Shown here in pieces: positions 1-9,934 of a stretch of DNA of 64,000 bases. This DNA is from Euryodendron excelsum. Its lineage: Eukaryota > Streptophyta > Magnoliopsida > Ericales > Pentaphylacaceae. Below the pieces are notes generated by a model. It saw only the letters and a list, made by a program, of their open reading frames with translations, searched no databases and was not told the origin of the DNA. Location: the NCBI GenBank assembly GCA_033060915.1, contig CM065379.1:36014818-36078817 (forward strand), read 5' to 3'. Numbering within the stretch: the first letter of the stretch is position 1; each line of letters opens with the position of its first letter. The translations under genes were made by a program, and so were the position numbers.

Positions 1-690
1 TACCCTTCCCTTCTTTCAGATTTTTTTTCTTAGTGTTTCGTTCTAACCCATTGTGGGCGGTGATCCCTAGGTTAGGGTTTCCTTGGAAAAAACACAACTG
101 CCTTGAAGGGTTTGACAAGAGTTGCTTTTGACTGTATGGGAAATGAAGTGAGAGTCTTTCTTCATTTTAAACCAGATTGCTTGATCCATATAATCTTCAC
201 ATTGCTTCAACTTGATGGAAGATGAGTGACATTCTTTGCTAAGTCTTTAGTTATCTGTCTGTCCTAGTGTGGGGGGAATGGTGCTGGATTAGGGTTGATA
301 AGAAATCTTCGCTTTCCGGGAAGCACTAGTGGGTTAAGCAAAGAGATATACATTTTTTTTTACAGAAAAATGAAAGATGGCTCCTCTTCCTTTTGATAGT
401 CTGACTACTCATCACTTAGCTTTGGTGCCTTGCAAGTGCCGCTTTTGGGTGGTTTCCTCACTCATCCTTATCCTTTCTCTTTTTAGAAAGTTGATCATTT
501 GGCGAGTGGTTAACTCATGCTATCACGCCCTCTAAATCAGGTCCTCTATTAGACAGAACGCACCCCTTGTTCAGGAAGCATTCACCATTCACAAGAAATG
601 TCAAACAAAAGCAATTGAACGAAAAACTATCTTTTTATTATTGTAGTGAAAAGCATAGAGTTCTTTAGCAAAATGAAAATGCAAACATCA
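1..690 (-). other. E1 noncoding module after gag
   Basis: No coding capacity is visible here. In reverse complement the block aligns with E2 at about 36000-36700, sharing the words around 'gtgaatgcttcct' and 'gggatcaccgcccaca'. It therefore belongs to the conserved noncoding module between gag and the antisense ORF of this element group. Numerous stops occur in all frames. The rest of E1 lies to the left of the window. Confidence 0.7.
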
Positions 691-699
691 ATTTAAAGA

Positions 700-1218
700 C
701 AAAAATAGAGGGGATAAAAAGAAAGTGGGTGAAAATATCCATCTCTTGTATGCTTTTGTAGAAAATCTCTTTTAGTAGGGTTTTGGGACGATGCCCACAT
801 TTCCAATGCTCCATCCATGATTGCGATTAGCTTTATTGTCCCCCTTGGTTTCTTTTGTTGTTTCTTTAGTTTCTCCGCCAAACAGGTCAGCTAGCTCGCC
901 TCCCTTTAGTTCGAATGGCTCTACGATACTTTTGGCTCATTTAGTTTCTAACCCATGTCCTCGTAGTTGAAACTAAATCGTGGGCCAGGGGTTCTCCAAT
1001 AGGTGGCACTCAGTTGCGGCATACCTAGGGTGTAGAAACTCATCACCCCAACCATGTCTTTGGCAAAGTCCTCTTCCACAAGTGTTGGCTTATCAATTGG
1101 CCAGTCCGAAGGATCATATACTTCATTAGGATTATAAAGATAGATCGGGCATGACGAGAATTCTTCTTCCCAATCACTCATTTCATCAGTCTCCCAATCT
1201 CTATCGTAATTTTTGATC
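700..1218 (-). pseudogene. gag-tail remnant of E1 (acidic segment)
   Basis: On the minus strand a 94-codon stretch reads through an acidic segment containing CPIYLYNPNEV and ends FNYEDMG. It is followed after a stop by a further homologous piece ending near 700. The same acidic segment, with CPIYLYNPNEV, occurs on the plus strand of E2 at 35359-35673, so the segment was once coding in both elements. The upstream part of this frame lies at 6546-6600 on the other side of solo LTR A. I recognise no Pfam-type domain in it. By position it follows the gag zinc-knuckle region. Broken by insertion and stops. Confidence 0.65.
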
Positions 1219-1426
1219 GTGACTGTAAGCACCCCATTTTTGACCGCTCGGCAGTCTACACTCCGTCCAGACTTGTTTTCAAGTCACTGTGGACATATTC
1301 CAATCGAAACCAATTCTCTAGGTCCAAATTCCGTCTTTTCATCGCTTCGCGGGCCTGTCAGGCCCAAATAGAGGCAAAATGACCAAAATGCCCTTAGGGG
1401 CATTGTTCTTTCTTCTTCCAATTCCA

Positions 1427-1815
1427 ATCCCTCTCTCAAGACAGTTTATTCCTCGAGACGGTCCGAGTAGCAAAACTACTCACCAAACCGTTAGAGTAGC
1501 GGAAATACTCACAAAACTGTTAGAGTAGCGGAAGTACTCACAAAACCGTTAGAGTGGCGGAAACACTCACAATCCAGGCACGTCTCCTCGGAGACGGTAA
1601 GACCCCTTTCCAATCCCACTCTCGAGACAGTTTATTCCTTGAGACGGTTCCAATCCAGGCGCGTCTCCTCGGAGACGGTAAGACCCCTTTCCAATCCCAC
1701 TCTCGAGACAGTTTATTCCTCGAGACGGTTCTAATCCAGGCGCGTCTCTTCGGAGACGGTAAGATCCCTTTCCAATCCCTCTCTCAAGACAGTTTATTCC
1801 TCGAGACGGTCTGAG
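1427..1815 (+). repeat. 81-bp tandem repeats with CGTCTC hairpins (LTR A U3)
   Basis: The word GACGGTAAGA recurs at 1593, 1674 and 1755, an exact 81-bp period. Each unit carries CGTCTC-loop-GAGACG; at 1743-1758 the loop is TTCG. Each also carries two CTCGAGAC-type words. The array lies just inside the LTR start, in U3. Confidence 0.9.
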
Positions 1816-1950
1816 TAGTAAAACTACTCACAGAACCGTTAGAGTAGCGGAAATACTCACAAAGCCGTCAGAGTAGCGGAAATACTCACAAAGCCGTTAG
1901 AGTAGCGGAAATACTCACAAAGCCGTTAGAGTAGCGGAAATACTCACACC
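1813..1950 (+). repeat. 29-bp tandem repeats of GAGTA-loop-TACTC hairpins (LTR A U3)
   Basis: Units of 29 bp of the form CCGTTAGAGTAGCGGAAATACTCACAAAG are repeated about four to five times. Related isolated units occur at 1465-1568. Each unit contains an inverted repeat (GAGTA/TACTC, GAGTAG/CTACTC or GAGTG/CACTC), and the two arms change together. Confidence 0.88.
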
Positions 1951-2049
1951 GTTAGAGTGGTGGAGAAACTCAAAACCTAGGTCAAAACCCATGTCTGTTA
2001 GCTCACTTCGGTGAAAAATGACCAGACTACCCTTAGAACCTTTTCCGAG

Positions 2050-2720
2050 ACTTTCCGGTCAAGATGACCATTTTGCCCCTAAGCATCCGAATGCCCCGAG
2101 AACCACACCGGCTCTGGGTATCAAACCGGTAATGTCCCAAGAATACTTTTTATAGTGTTCTCAACCTTCCTTTACCTTTCCGGATCATTCCAAGTCAGTT
2201 CCAGCCAACCCGGTATAAAATGACCGTTTTGCCCCTGGAGGGCCGGTCTCCTTCTTCGACCACACCGGCTCTGGGTATCAAACCGGTAATAACCCGAGAA
2301 TACTTTTTATAGTGTTTTCAATCTCCCCTTACCTTTCCGGATCATTCCGAGTCAGTTCCGGCAAACCCGGTACAAAATGACCGTTTTGCCCCTGGAGGGC
2401 CGGTCTCCTTCTTCGACCACACCGGCTCTGGGTATCAAACCGGTAATAACCCGAGAATAATTTTTATAGTGTTCTCAATCTCCCCTTACCTTTCCGGATC
2501 ATTCCGAGTCAGTTCCAGCACACCCGGTACAAAATGACCGTTTTGCCCCTGGTGGGCCGATCTCCTTTTCCGACCACGCCGGCTCTGGGAATCAAACCGG
2601 CAACCTCTGGGAATATTCTAAATAATGTTTCCAGATCCCAAGTCTTTTTCCGGGACAATCCGGGTTCGCCCTGGCAGTTTTTCGGTCCGATTGACCGTTT
2701 TGCCCCTAAAGGCCCGGTCA
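2050..2720 (+). repeat. 157-bp tandem repeats (LTR A U3)
   Basis: The phrase CCGGCTCTGGG recurs at 2108, 2265 and 2422, with a variant at 2579, giving an exact 157-bp spacing. Each unit includes the shared word AAAATGACCGTTTTGCCCC. The last unit is more diverged. The equivalent block is present in E3, C1, C2, D1 and D2. Confidence 0.9.
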
Positions 2721-2959
2721 ACCTTTCCGACCCACCTTATCCTCACTTTCCAAGTCAAATACCTCTAGGACACTATTTTAAGTGTTCCTGCTCCTTTCTG
2801 GCCTTCCGGGTCATTCCCGGCTCCTTCAAATCATTCCCGGACTTTTCGGAGTCACTCCTAATGAAGCCAGGCTAAAAATTGCATGGTAGTCACTAGTACA
2901 GGCGCCCAAATGTAGTCAAAGATACGTTGTTTGCCGACCTTAAATCTTTCCTAATTGGC

Positions 2960-3081
2960 TGGCGCCACTAGTAGTGGCGCCAAGCCAAAAAATGGCCTGG
3001 CACCACTCCTGGTGGCGCCAGTGTAGAATTTGGCCTGGCACCACTGCAACAGGCGCCAGTTTTGTCCAACCTCTATAAATA
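2960..3081 (+). promoter_or_regulatory. LTR A core promoter: GGCGCC palindrome block and TATA box
   Basis: A near-perfect palindrome at 2960-2982 has 11-bp arms (TGGCGCCACTA and its complement) around one central G. Further GGCGCC or GGCACC half-sites follow until 3055. A TATAAATA box is at 3074-3081, inside CTATAAATACAG. Transcription would start about 30 bp downstream. The same arrangement recurs in every family member here. Confidence 0.8.
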
Positions 3082-3419
3082 CAGGGCCTCATTCAACGTG
3101 AAAGAGGTCTGCAAACTTAACCTAAAAATTTTATATTTCGATATACAGAGCTCGAGCACCTCCTAAACCCTAGCCTCCTTAGGTTTTCCAAACCCTAACC
3201 ACTCTACACAAACCCTAGCTCCCCATACACTCATACACTCTCCCATACACTCATACACTAGCCTTTAACCATCCTTTGAAGATTTGAAGAGCTGCCATCC
3301 AAAGCTTGAAGACAACTCTTGAAGACTGAAGGTGAAGATCAAGACAAAGACTAAAGACCGAAGACAGCGCGTCGCGCAAAATAAAGAAGACATACGGTAG
3401 GCTTTCTCTTTAATTTTCC

Positions 3420-5690
3420 GTACTTCTCCCTCTCTCTTCTCTCTCCTAACCCACTTGGGTTTTCTCTATTTTAATCCCCCATCTCTTTCCCCCCCTTTCT
3501 TTGTATGCTTGAAACAAGGGGATTCCCGGTCCATGTGTAGGATTGGGCTATTGGAGAGTCACTGTGTCGGGGGCTTTCTTCTAGTCTAACCAAAGACCAT
3601 GTGGGTCCGGCCCCCTTGATTATGTGGTGAAGCCTTAGCCTTGTATGTTCACGACCCCAAATTGCATTGTGCATATCATAGTCTTGCATCTTCCAAAAAC
3701 CGTTTTCAAAGTTGTTTTTAAAATCGTTTTTAAACTCGTTTTCAAGATTGCATCAAAATCTCTTTTTCAAAAACTTGTTTTCAAAACCATAATCCTAGGG
3801 TGATTCTAGCCTTTCCATGGCTAGGGTTGCTTTAGGAAAGTGTTACATTAAAAGTGACCTTTTTGGTCTATATTTTCAAATCTTATTGTCTTTCAAAACC
3901 GCCTTCCTAAAGTGGTTCTAGCCCTCTTATGGTTAGAATTGCTTTAGGAAAGTGAGATGATTTTACTCCTTTTAAAAACTCTCTCTTCAAAAATCTCTTC
4001 CTAAAAATCTCTTTTTCAACATACTTTCCTAAAACTCTCCTCTCCAAAGTTGTTTTAAAAAACTCCCTTCCAAAATCTGCTTTTCAAAACTCCCTTTTTC
4101 AACTCCTTTTCAAAATCCTCTTCCCAAAATACACTTTCTAAAAACGTTCCCCAAAAATCTTTCCGAAAACTCTCTTTCCAAAATCTTCTTTCTAGAAATT
4201 CCTCTCTAGGTTTTCCTTCCAAAACCTTCGTTTCCAAAAACACACTTTCCAAGAACTCCTCCCTAGGATTTCCCTTCTAGAAAACCTTTGTTTCCAAAAA
4301 CGTACTTTCCAAAAAACTCTTTCCTTAGAGCCCAAGTCAAGCCCTAGAATCCACAATTAGGAAACCCTAATTTTCTTTCCAAAAACATGGTTTTCAAACT
4401 TTGCCCCAAACCTAGGTTTCCAAAACCTCTTGTTTTCGCATCCAAACTATACATGTTTCCAAAACCTATTTTCTACGTCAAAACTATGATTTTCCAAATC
4501 TAGGGTTTTTAGAATCTCCTTTCTAAATCCTTACTAAATCCAATCTCCCCTTTAGGAAACCGAATCAAATCTTCTCGTTTAGGAAACCAGATCCCGTCCT
4601 CCGTTTTTGGAAACAAAATTAGATCTTTTCTTTTAGGAACCAAATCCAGTCCCTTCCAAATCCAAATCTTCCCTAATTCAAATCCTTCCTAACCCTCCAC
4701 TTTTCTAAATCTTAAGTTTCCAAAAACTTGAACATAAAAATCTTTTCTAATTCAACCCTTTCCTAATTCTACCTTCTTTTCAAATCTTAACTTTTCAAAG
4801 CTAATTTTTCAAACTTTTTCTAAACTTAAACCTTTCCTAGTCTCAAGATTTCCTAAAACCCTAAAACTTTCTAAATCTTAAACTTTCTAAATTTCAAATC
4901 TTTCTAAATTCTAAACTTTCCAAAACTTCAAAATCTTTTCAAATCTAAAACTTTTCTAAACTCGAAACTTTCTTAATTCAAACATTTCCTAAACTGAAAA
5001 CTTTCCTTTTTCAAACCTTTCTCAAAACGAAACTTTCTTATTTTCAAAACTTCCTTGTTTTCAAAACTTTCCAAATTCAAAACTTCCCTTTTTCAAAACA
5101 TTCCAAAATTCAACACTTTCTTAACTTAAAACTTTCTAAATTCTAAGCTTTTCTTAAACTAAACTTTTCCTAATTTAAAACCTTTCTAAATTCAACATTT
5201 TCCTATTTCAAAACCTTTTTTAAAACGAAACTTTCCAATTTTTGAAACTTTCCTATTTCAAAACATTCCAACTTTCTAAGCTTTCCTAAGTTGAAACTTT
5301 CTTAAGTTCCAAACTTTCCTAATTCAAAACTTTTCTAATCTCAAAACTTTCCAAAAATGAAACTTTCTTAAAATGACACTTCCCTAACTTGAACCTTTCC
5401 TAATTCAAACATTTCCTAAGTCCAATCTTTTCTAATCTCCTAAACTTTCCAAGTCAAGTCGAATCTTTCCTAAGTCTCTTTCCTAAGTCTAGGTTTCCTA
5501 AACCTCCATCTTTCCAAAATAAGTCTAAATCCCTCTTCCAAGTTCTCTCTTTTCAAATCAAAATTCAATCTTTTCAATTCCAAGTTCCAATTTTCAATCC
5601 TTTATTCAAAGTTCAATCTCTCAATCTCCCAATTCAATTTTCAATTCAATCTCTTTCTTCCAATCCAATCTCTCTCTTCAAATCAATCTA
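3420..5690 (+). repeat. G-poor degenerate AAACTTTCC-type tract (LTR A U5)
   Basis: About 2.2 kb of low-complexity sequence is made of degenerate words such as AAACTTTCC, TTCAAAAC and CCTAAATC. Guanine is nearly absent from the plus strand over long stretches, for example 4540-5700. There is no credible reading frame. By position it is downstream of the splice-donor-like site and would be intronic if that site is used. Confidence 0.8.
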
Positions 5691-5697
5691 TTTTCAA

Positions 5698-6540
5698 TCG
5701 GACTCTTGTCCGAACTACGACTGACCTGATTCCCCCAAAGGGATACGTAGGCAACTTCCATAGGTGCGGTCACAATACTTTTCAAACTTTCAATTCCACC
5801 CTCATGGGTGCGGTTTTCAAAATCTTTTCAAATCTAAAATTCCAATTTCAAATTTCTATTTTCAAATTTCTATTTCCAAATTTTCAAACTTTCCAATTTC
5901 AATTCCATCTCTTCAAATCTATTTTCAAATCAAATCAAATCAATTTCAAATCAATCTCTTTTCAAATCTATTTTTCAATTCTTTTCTATTGCACTTGCAT
6001 ATCATGCCTCATGTTAGTTTTCAAACATTGTTTTTCTAAAGTGGATAGGGTTGAACACATGTTGATTAAAGACTCTTATAGGTGAATCTAGGGTAGATTG
6101 ACATGTAGGTACCGAAAGAGTGGGGTAGGGTGATAGCTTAGTGCGTCTTCCCTACACGTAACCAACCTCCGAACTTAGAATCACTGTTTTCAAAGACCAA
6201 AAACGGAGTTATTTTTCAAAAAGGGCTAAATGTTTTCCAAAGGTTGCCAAACAACCTGTTTTTCTTAAAAACCCTCTCTTGAGGAGATATTTTCAAATCG
6301 TTTTCCAAAAACCCTAAGTGTAGTTTTTGGATTATGCTTAGTTTTTAGGTGACCTAACTCACCTTAATCATGTTAGGTGGCGACTCCGAATCTTTTTCAA
6401 AAGCCCTTTGCTCAAACCAATTTTTCAATTCAAACCTAGTCGCACTCATTCTTTTAGGAGGGTGAGTTCTAACGAGAGAGTACAACATTTTTCCCGCTTG
6501 GGTGAGTATTTCCTCGAGTGTGAAAAATCTGGGCACGACA
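5698..6540 (+). repeat. Conserved U5 end of LTR A
   Basis: This begins with the hairpin TCGGAC-TCTT-GTCCGA (5698-5713). It includes the conserved GTAGGTACC and GTAACCAACCTCCGAAC words, a PBS-like TGGCGACTCCG at 6378-6388, and the terminal GGGCACGACA. A G-poor stretch (5800-6000) lies within it. Small open frames here are chance frames of low-complexity sequence. Confidence 0.8.
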
Positions 6541-6545
6541 GTGAC

Positions 6546-7001
6546 CTCTTCCAACCCATCATCCTCTTCTTTCAGTATCAGGTTAATAGTGTGGTCTGAC
6601 ACAAGATTTGTGGTTACATTGGGGGGTAAGAGTAGGGTTTACTGGTTGTATGTCGATGATTTTATTGTCTATAAGGTCTTGAATTTTGTGTTTGCAAGTG
6701 AAGCAACTTTTAGTATCACGCCTTTGTCCTCCCGAATGGTGTTTACAAGTTGCTGGCCTAAAGTTGGGTGGTAAGGGATTGGTTAAGGTTGAGAGGGTAT
6801 AGGTTTAAGGGATCCTGCTACTAAAAGGTCATAATAGGCTGTGGTTTGTGTGTGAGCAAGCTCCCCTTTTGGGTCGGAAGGGTGTCTTAGATGTCTTCGA
6901 AAGTTAGAGGTCAGTTTCTGGTATGATAATAGCAGGGTCAATGGTTTTGAAATCAAGGAAGCTTAGGATTTTGTGTTTTAGAGTGGGACTGTTTTCCGTG
7001 T
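6546..7001 (-). pseudogene. gag C-terminal remnant of E1
   Basis: On the minus strand this encodes remnants ending in KHKIQDLIDNK, typical of the segment after the gag zinc knuckle in Tat/Ogre-type Ty3/gypsy elements. A frame containing SDHTINLILKEE follows, homologous to SDHIINVIL in E2 (35400-35430). At least one frameshift separates them. It is flanked by solo LTR B on the right and solo LTR A on the left, and both insertions bear target-site duplications, so the block is a fragment of E1. Confidence 0.75.
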
Positions 7002-8384
7002 TGTTGCGCCCCGGTTTTTGGGGTCTCCAAGGTCCTTTCGGCTCGGAGACCCTAAAGCACGGAACTTTGTCACTAGAACTCATCCTCCTAAAAGGACAAG
7101 TGTGACTAGATTTAAAGATTGATTTGACTAAGGGCTTTTTAGAAAAATAGGAGTCGCCACCTAACTTGATTAAGGTGAGTTAGGGCACCTAAAACTAACC
7201 GTTAATCTAAAGATTAAACTTAGGATTTTTGGAAAAGGTTTTTGAAAAATCCCTCAAGAGAGGGTTTTTAAGAAAATAGGTTGTTTGGCAACCTTTGGAA
7301 AGATTTAAGCCCTTTTTTGAAAATAACTCCATTTTGGTCTTTCGAAAATAGAAATCTATGGTCCGGGGGTTGGTTACGTGTAGGGAAGATATCCTAAGAT
7401 CATCACCCTACCCTGCCCTTTCTGTACCTATATGTCTAATCTCCCTTTGTTCATTCACTAGAATAACCAGTTACCATTGTCCATTTAATATCCACTTTAG
7501 AACTTTGAAAAAGGGGTTTAGTCATCACTTTTTAGATGAATGAGGCATGATGCAAGTTTTGGAAGAAGTTTGAAAATAATTGGGGTTTTGAAAGAGTTTA
7601 GAATAGAAACTTTAAATTGATTGGAATTTTTGAAAAAGGGGTTGGAGTTGAAATAAAAGTTATGACCGCACCATTTTAGGTTGCCTATGTATCTCATTTG
7701 GCGAGAATCAGGTCAATCGTAGTTCGGGCAAGAGCCCGATGGAAAATAGGCACATTAGGGCCTTTGGAAGGTTTGAGGACACTTTAGGGTCTTTGGAAAA
7801 GTTTAAGACACTTTGAGGTCTTTGGAAAATTTTAAGACACTTTATGGTCTTGGAAGTTTAAGACTCTTTGTGGTCTTGGAAGTTTTGACTTGACATTGGA
7901 TGGTGGAGTATTTTGAAAATATTTTTGGATCAACTCAAGGAAGTTTTGGAAAAAATGCTTTGGCATCACTCAAGAGAACTTGAAAGTGTTTTTGAAGTCT
8001 TGTTTTGAAAACCTTGGAGGGATGTTTTGATGAATTGGTTTGGAGAGTGGTTTTTGAAAATGGCTAAGGGTTTGGAATATGGACAACCTTAGAGGTTGTT
8101 CTTGATTTAAAACTTGTCCTTGGAATCTCTAACCATGGGAGGGCTAGGGACACCTTAGGTTTGTGACCTTTTGAAAACATTTTTGGAAATGCCTTGAGGA
8201 TGGAATGTAAGAGCATTAGAAGAGTTTATAGAGTTGGGTTTTTGAAATCATGAGAGTAGGAAGTTTTGAAAAAATAGATTATGAGGATAATTTGAAAGTT
8301 TGAATGGTCATTTAAGAAAAAAGGGTTCAAGAGTTGGAACCTTGAAGTGTACTAACCTAGGTAGGGTTAGCCTAGGGTTAGAGG

Positions 8385-8680
8385 TGACCTAAGGTTAAGG
8401 TGATCTAGGGTTAACTAACTAAGGTTAGGTTAACCTAAGGTTAAGGTGACCTAGGGTTAACTAACTAGGGTAGGGTTAACCTAAGGTTAAGGTGACCTAG
8501 GGTTAACTAACTAGGGTAGGGTTAACCTAAGGTTAAGGTGACCTAGGGTTAACTAACTAGGGTAGGGTTAACCTAAGGTTAGGATGACTTAGGGTTAGGT
8601 TAACCTAAGGTGAGTGAACTAGGGTCAAGTTAACATAGGGTTGGGCAACTAGGGTCAAGTTAACCTAGGGTTGGATTGGA
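8385..8680 (-). repeat. 46-bp tandem repeats with GGTTAACC/CCTAGGGTTA words (LTR B)
   Basis: The word GGTGACCTAG recurs at 8445, 8491 and 8537, an exact 46-bp period, with degenerate copies on either side. Units are rich in TAGGGTT, a telomere-like word, but they are not telomere arrays. Confidence 0.85.
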
Positions 8681-9926
8681 GAATGGTTTTTGAAAATTGT
8701 TTTGATGCATCCTTGGAAAGAGTTTTAAAAAACAAAACATGTTGTACCATGGACCTTGATTGGCAAGCTTTTTGAAGATGATTTCCATGAAAATTTTGAC
8801 TCTAGCCAAAAGTATGGTTTATATGGTTGGTGATTGGAGACCATTCCAAGGAAGGTTTTCTCATGGCCATTACAACCTTTATCTTGACAAGAGTGGAGGT
8901 TTCAAAAATCAACATAAGGATGGTAATTTTTGGAAAATCATTTTTGATGCAAAGATGGAGAGAATGCATTTTTGAAAACCATCTTTTGAGAAGGATTTTG
9001 AAAATCACTTTTCAAGGGGACCATTCCATCAAGAAAGGGTTCATATGGCCAAACAAAAGGGGAGACCACTCAAGAGAGGGTTTCATGGGGCCATTCTAGT
9101 CATTACACTTAAAAGAATGAAAATCTTGAGAATTAGAGAATTGGGAAGCAACCCTTGTGCAAATTAAAGTGTCATGATACCAAAATGAAAGTTAGGGGAT
9201 TAGTAAGAGGTCTTTTAAGGCATAATTGCTAAGATTCCATCCTAAGCTTCAAGGAGCCAACTCTTGGAACAATTTTTTTGAAAGAAATGTAGAACTTAGA
9301 AATGATATAAAATTAAGAGCAATGCAAGCATTGTGGAATATGACAATAAGCATAAAATGAAGTCAAGCATACAAGACATGATCAACATAATAATATGCAA
9401 GGGGTCATGATTCATATACAAGGCTTTTAGGTTACACCACATAAACAAGGGGCTCCTAGGCCATACCATCTTAAAGTAGGCTAGTGAGAGGTCCCCCTAC
9501 ACGGTGGCTCTCACTTGCTTTCCTCTAGGCATGATCTAAGAGCCCTCTTGGCTTAAGCATGCAAGAAAGGAGGGTTAAAGATGGGGATTAAAATAGAGAA
9601 TAGCCCAAGTGGGCTAGGGGAGAGAAGAGAAAAGTGGGGGAGAGCACAAATGTAAAAGGGATACCACCTTTTGCCTTCAACGCACTTGTAGTCTTCAATG
9701 GATGTCTTGATTAGAGCTTGAGTGACTTCATGAAGGCTTGAGAGGCTAGAGTGGAGTGTGTAAGTGTGTAGGAGGCCTTGTATGGAGAGTGTATGGGCTT
9801 AGGAGGGGTAGAATCTAGCCTAAGTGTTGGAAGGGAGGAATATATGTGGAGACTCGATTTTCTGGAGTGATTTTAGCAGAATTTCGCATCAATTTTGGAC
9901 CTGGAATATACAAAAGGGGAGGCCTC

Positions 9927-9934
9927 TATTTATA
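9927..9934 (-). promoter_or_regulatory. TATA box of LTR B
   Basis: TATAAATA on the minus strand, inside CTATAAATAGAGGCC. Transcription would run leftward from about 9900. The adjacent TGGCACATGTGCTACATG block takes the place of the GGCGCC block of the other LTRs. Confidence 0.65.

Larger units (their letters stand above)
1224..6540 (+). mobile_element. Solo LTR A (5.3 kb), inserted in the E1 gag tail
   Basis: The sequence starts TGTAAGCACCCC and ends GGGCACGACA (TG...CA). It is flanked by a perfect 5-bp duplication, GTGAC, at 1219-1223 and 6541-6545. No PBS, internal region or PPT adjoins it, so it is a solo LTR left by LTR-LTR recombination. Order of parts: 81-bp repeats, 29-bp repeats, 157-bp repeats, GGCGCC block, TATA box, telo-box leader, splice-donor-like site (GT at 3397), G-poor tract and U5 end. 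It matches both E3 LTRs along its length. Removing it rejoins the acidic reading frame of E1. Confidence 0.93.

Noticed and set aside
1554..1814. Repeat protein of 86 residues in LTR A
   Set aside because: Same cause: three 81-bp noncoding units in U3.
2509..2875. Overlapping ORFs on both strands in the 157-bp repeats, also at 19393, 31444, 44305, 49190, 53602 and 58162
   Set aside because: They lie in LTR U3, overlap on opposite strands and carry no known motif. Conservation follows the DNA repeat.
3471..3689. Recurrent ORF with MQDYDMHNAIWGREHTRLRLHH, also at 20352 and 48229
   Set aside because: It recurs because the R/U5 region is conserved at DNA level. The frame is broken in some copies, and it lies antisense to LTR transcription in A and E3.
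5764..6085. F/Q/S/N-rich ORFs near the LTR ends, also at 22597, 34645, 41095 and 45851
   Set aside because: Two overlapping frames are open at the same place because the G-poor sequence lacks stop codons in some frames. Composition explains them.
6502..6774. A plus-strand frame containing YVDDFIVYK, like the RT catalytic YVDD
   Set aside because: It is antisense to the gag-tail remnant (KHKIQDLIDNK) of E1, and no other RT motif surrounds it.
8436..8680. Possible interstitial telomere
   Set aside because: TAGGGTT words are embedded in a 46-bp unit and do not form TTTAGGG arrays.
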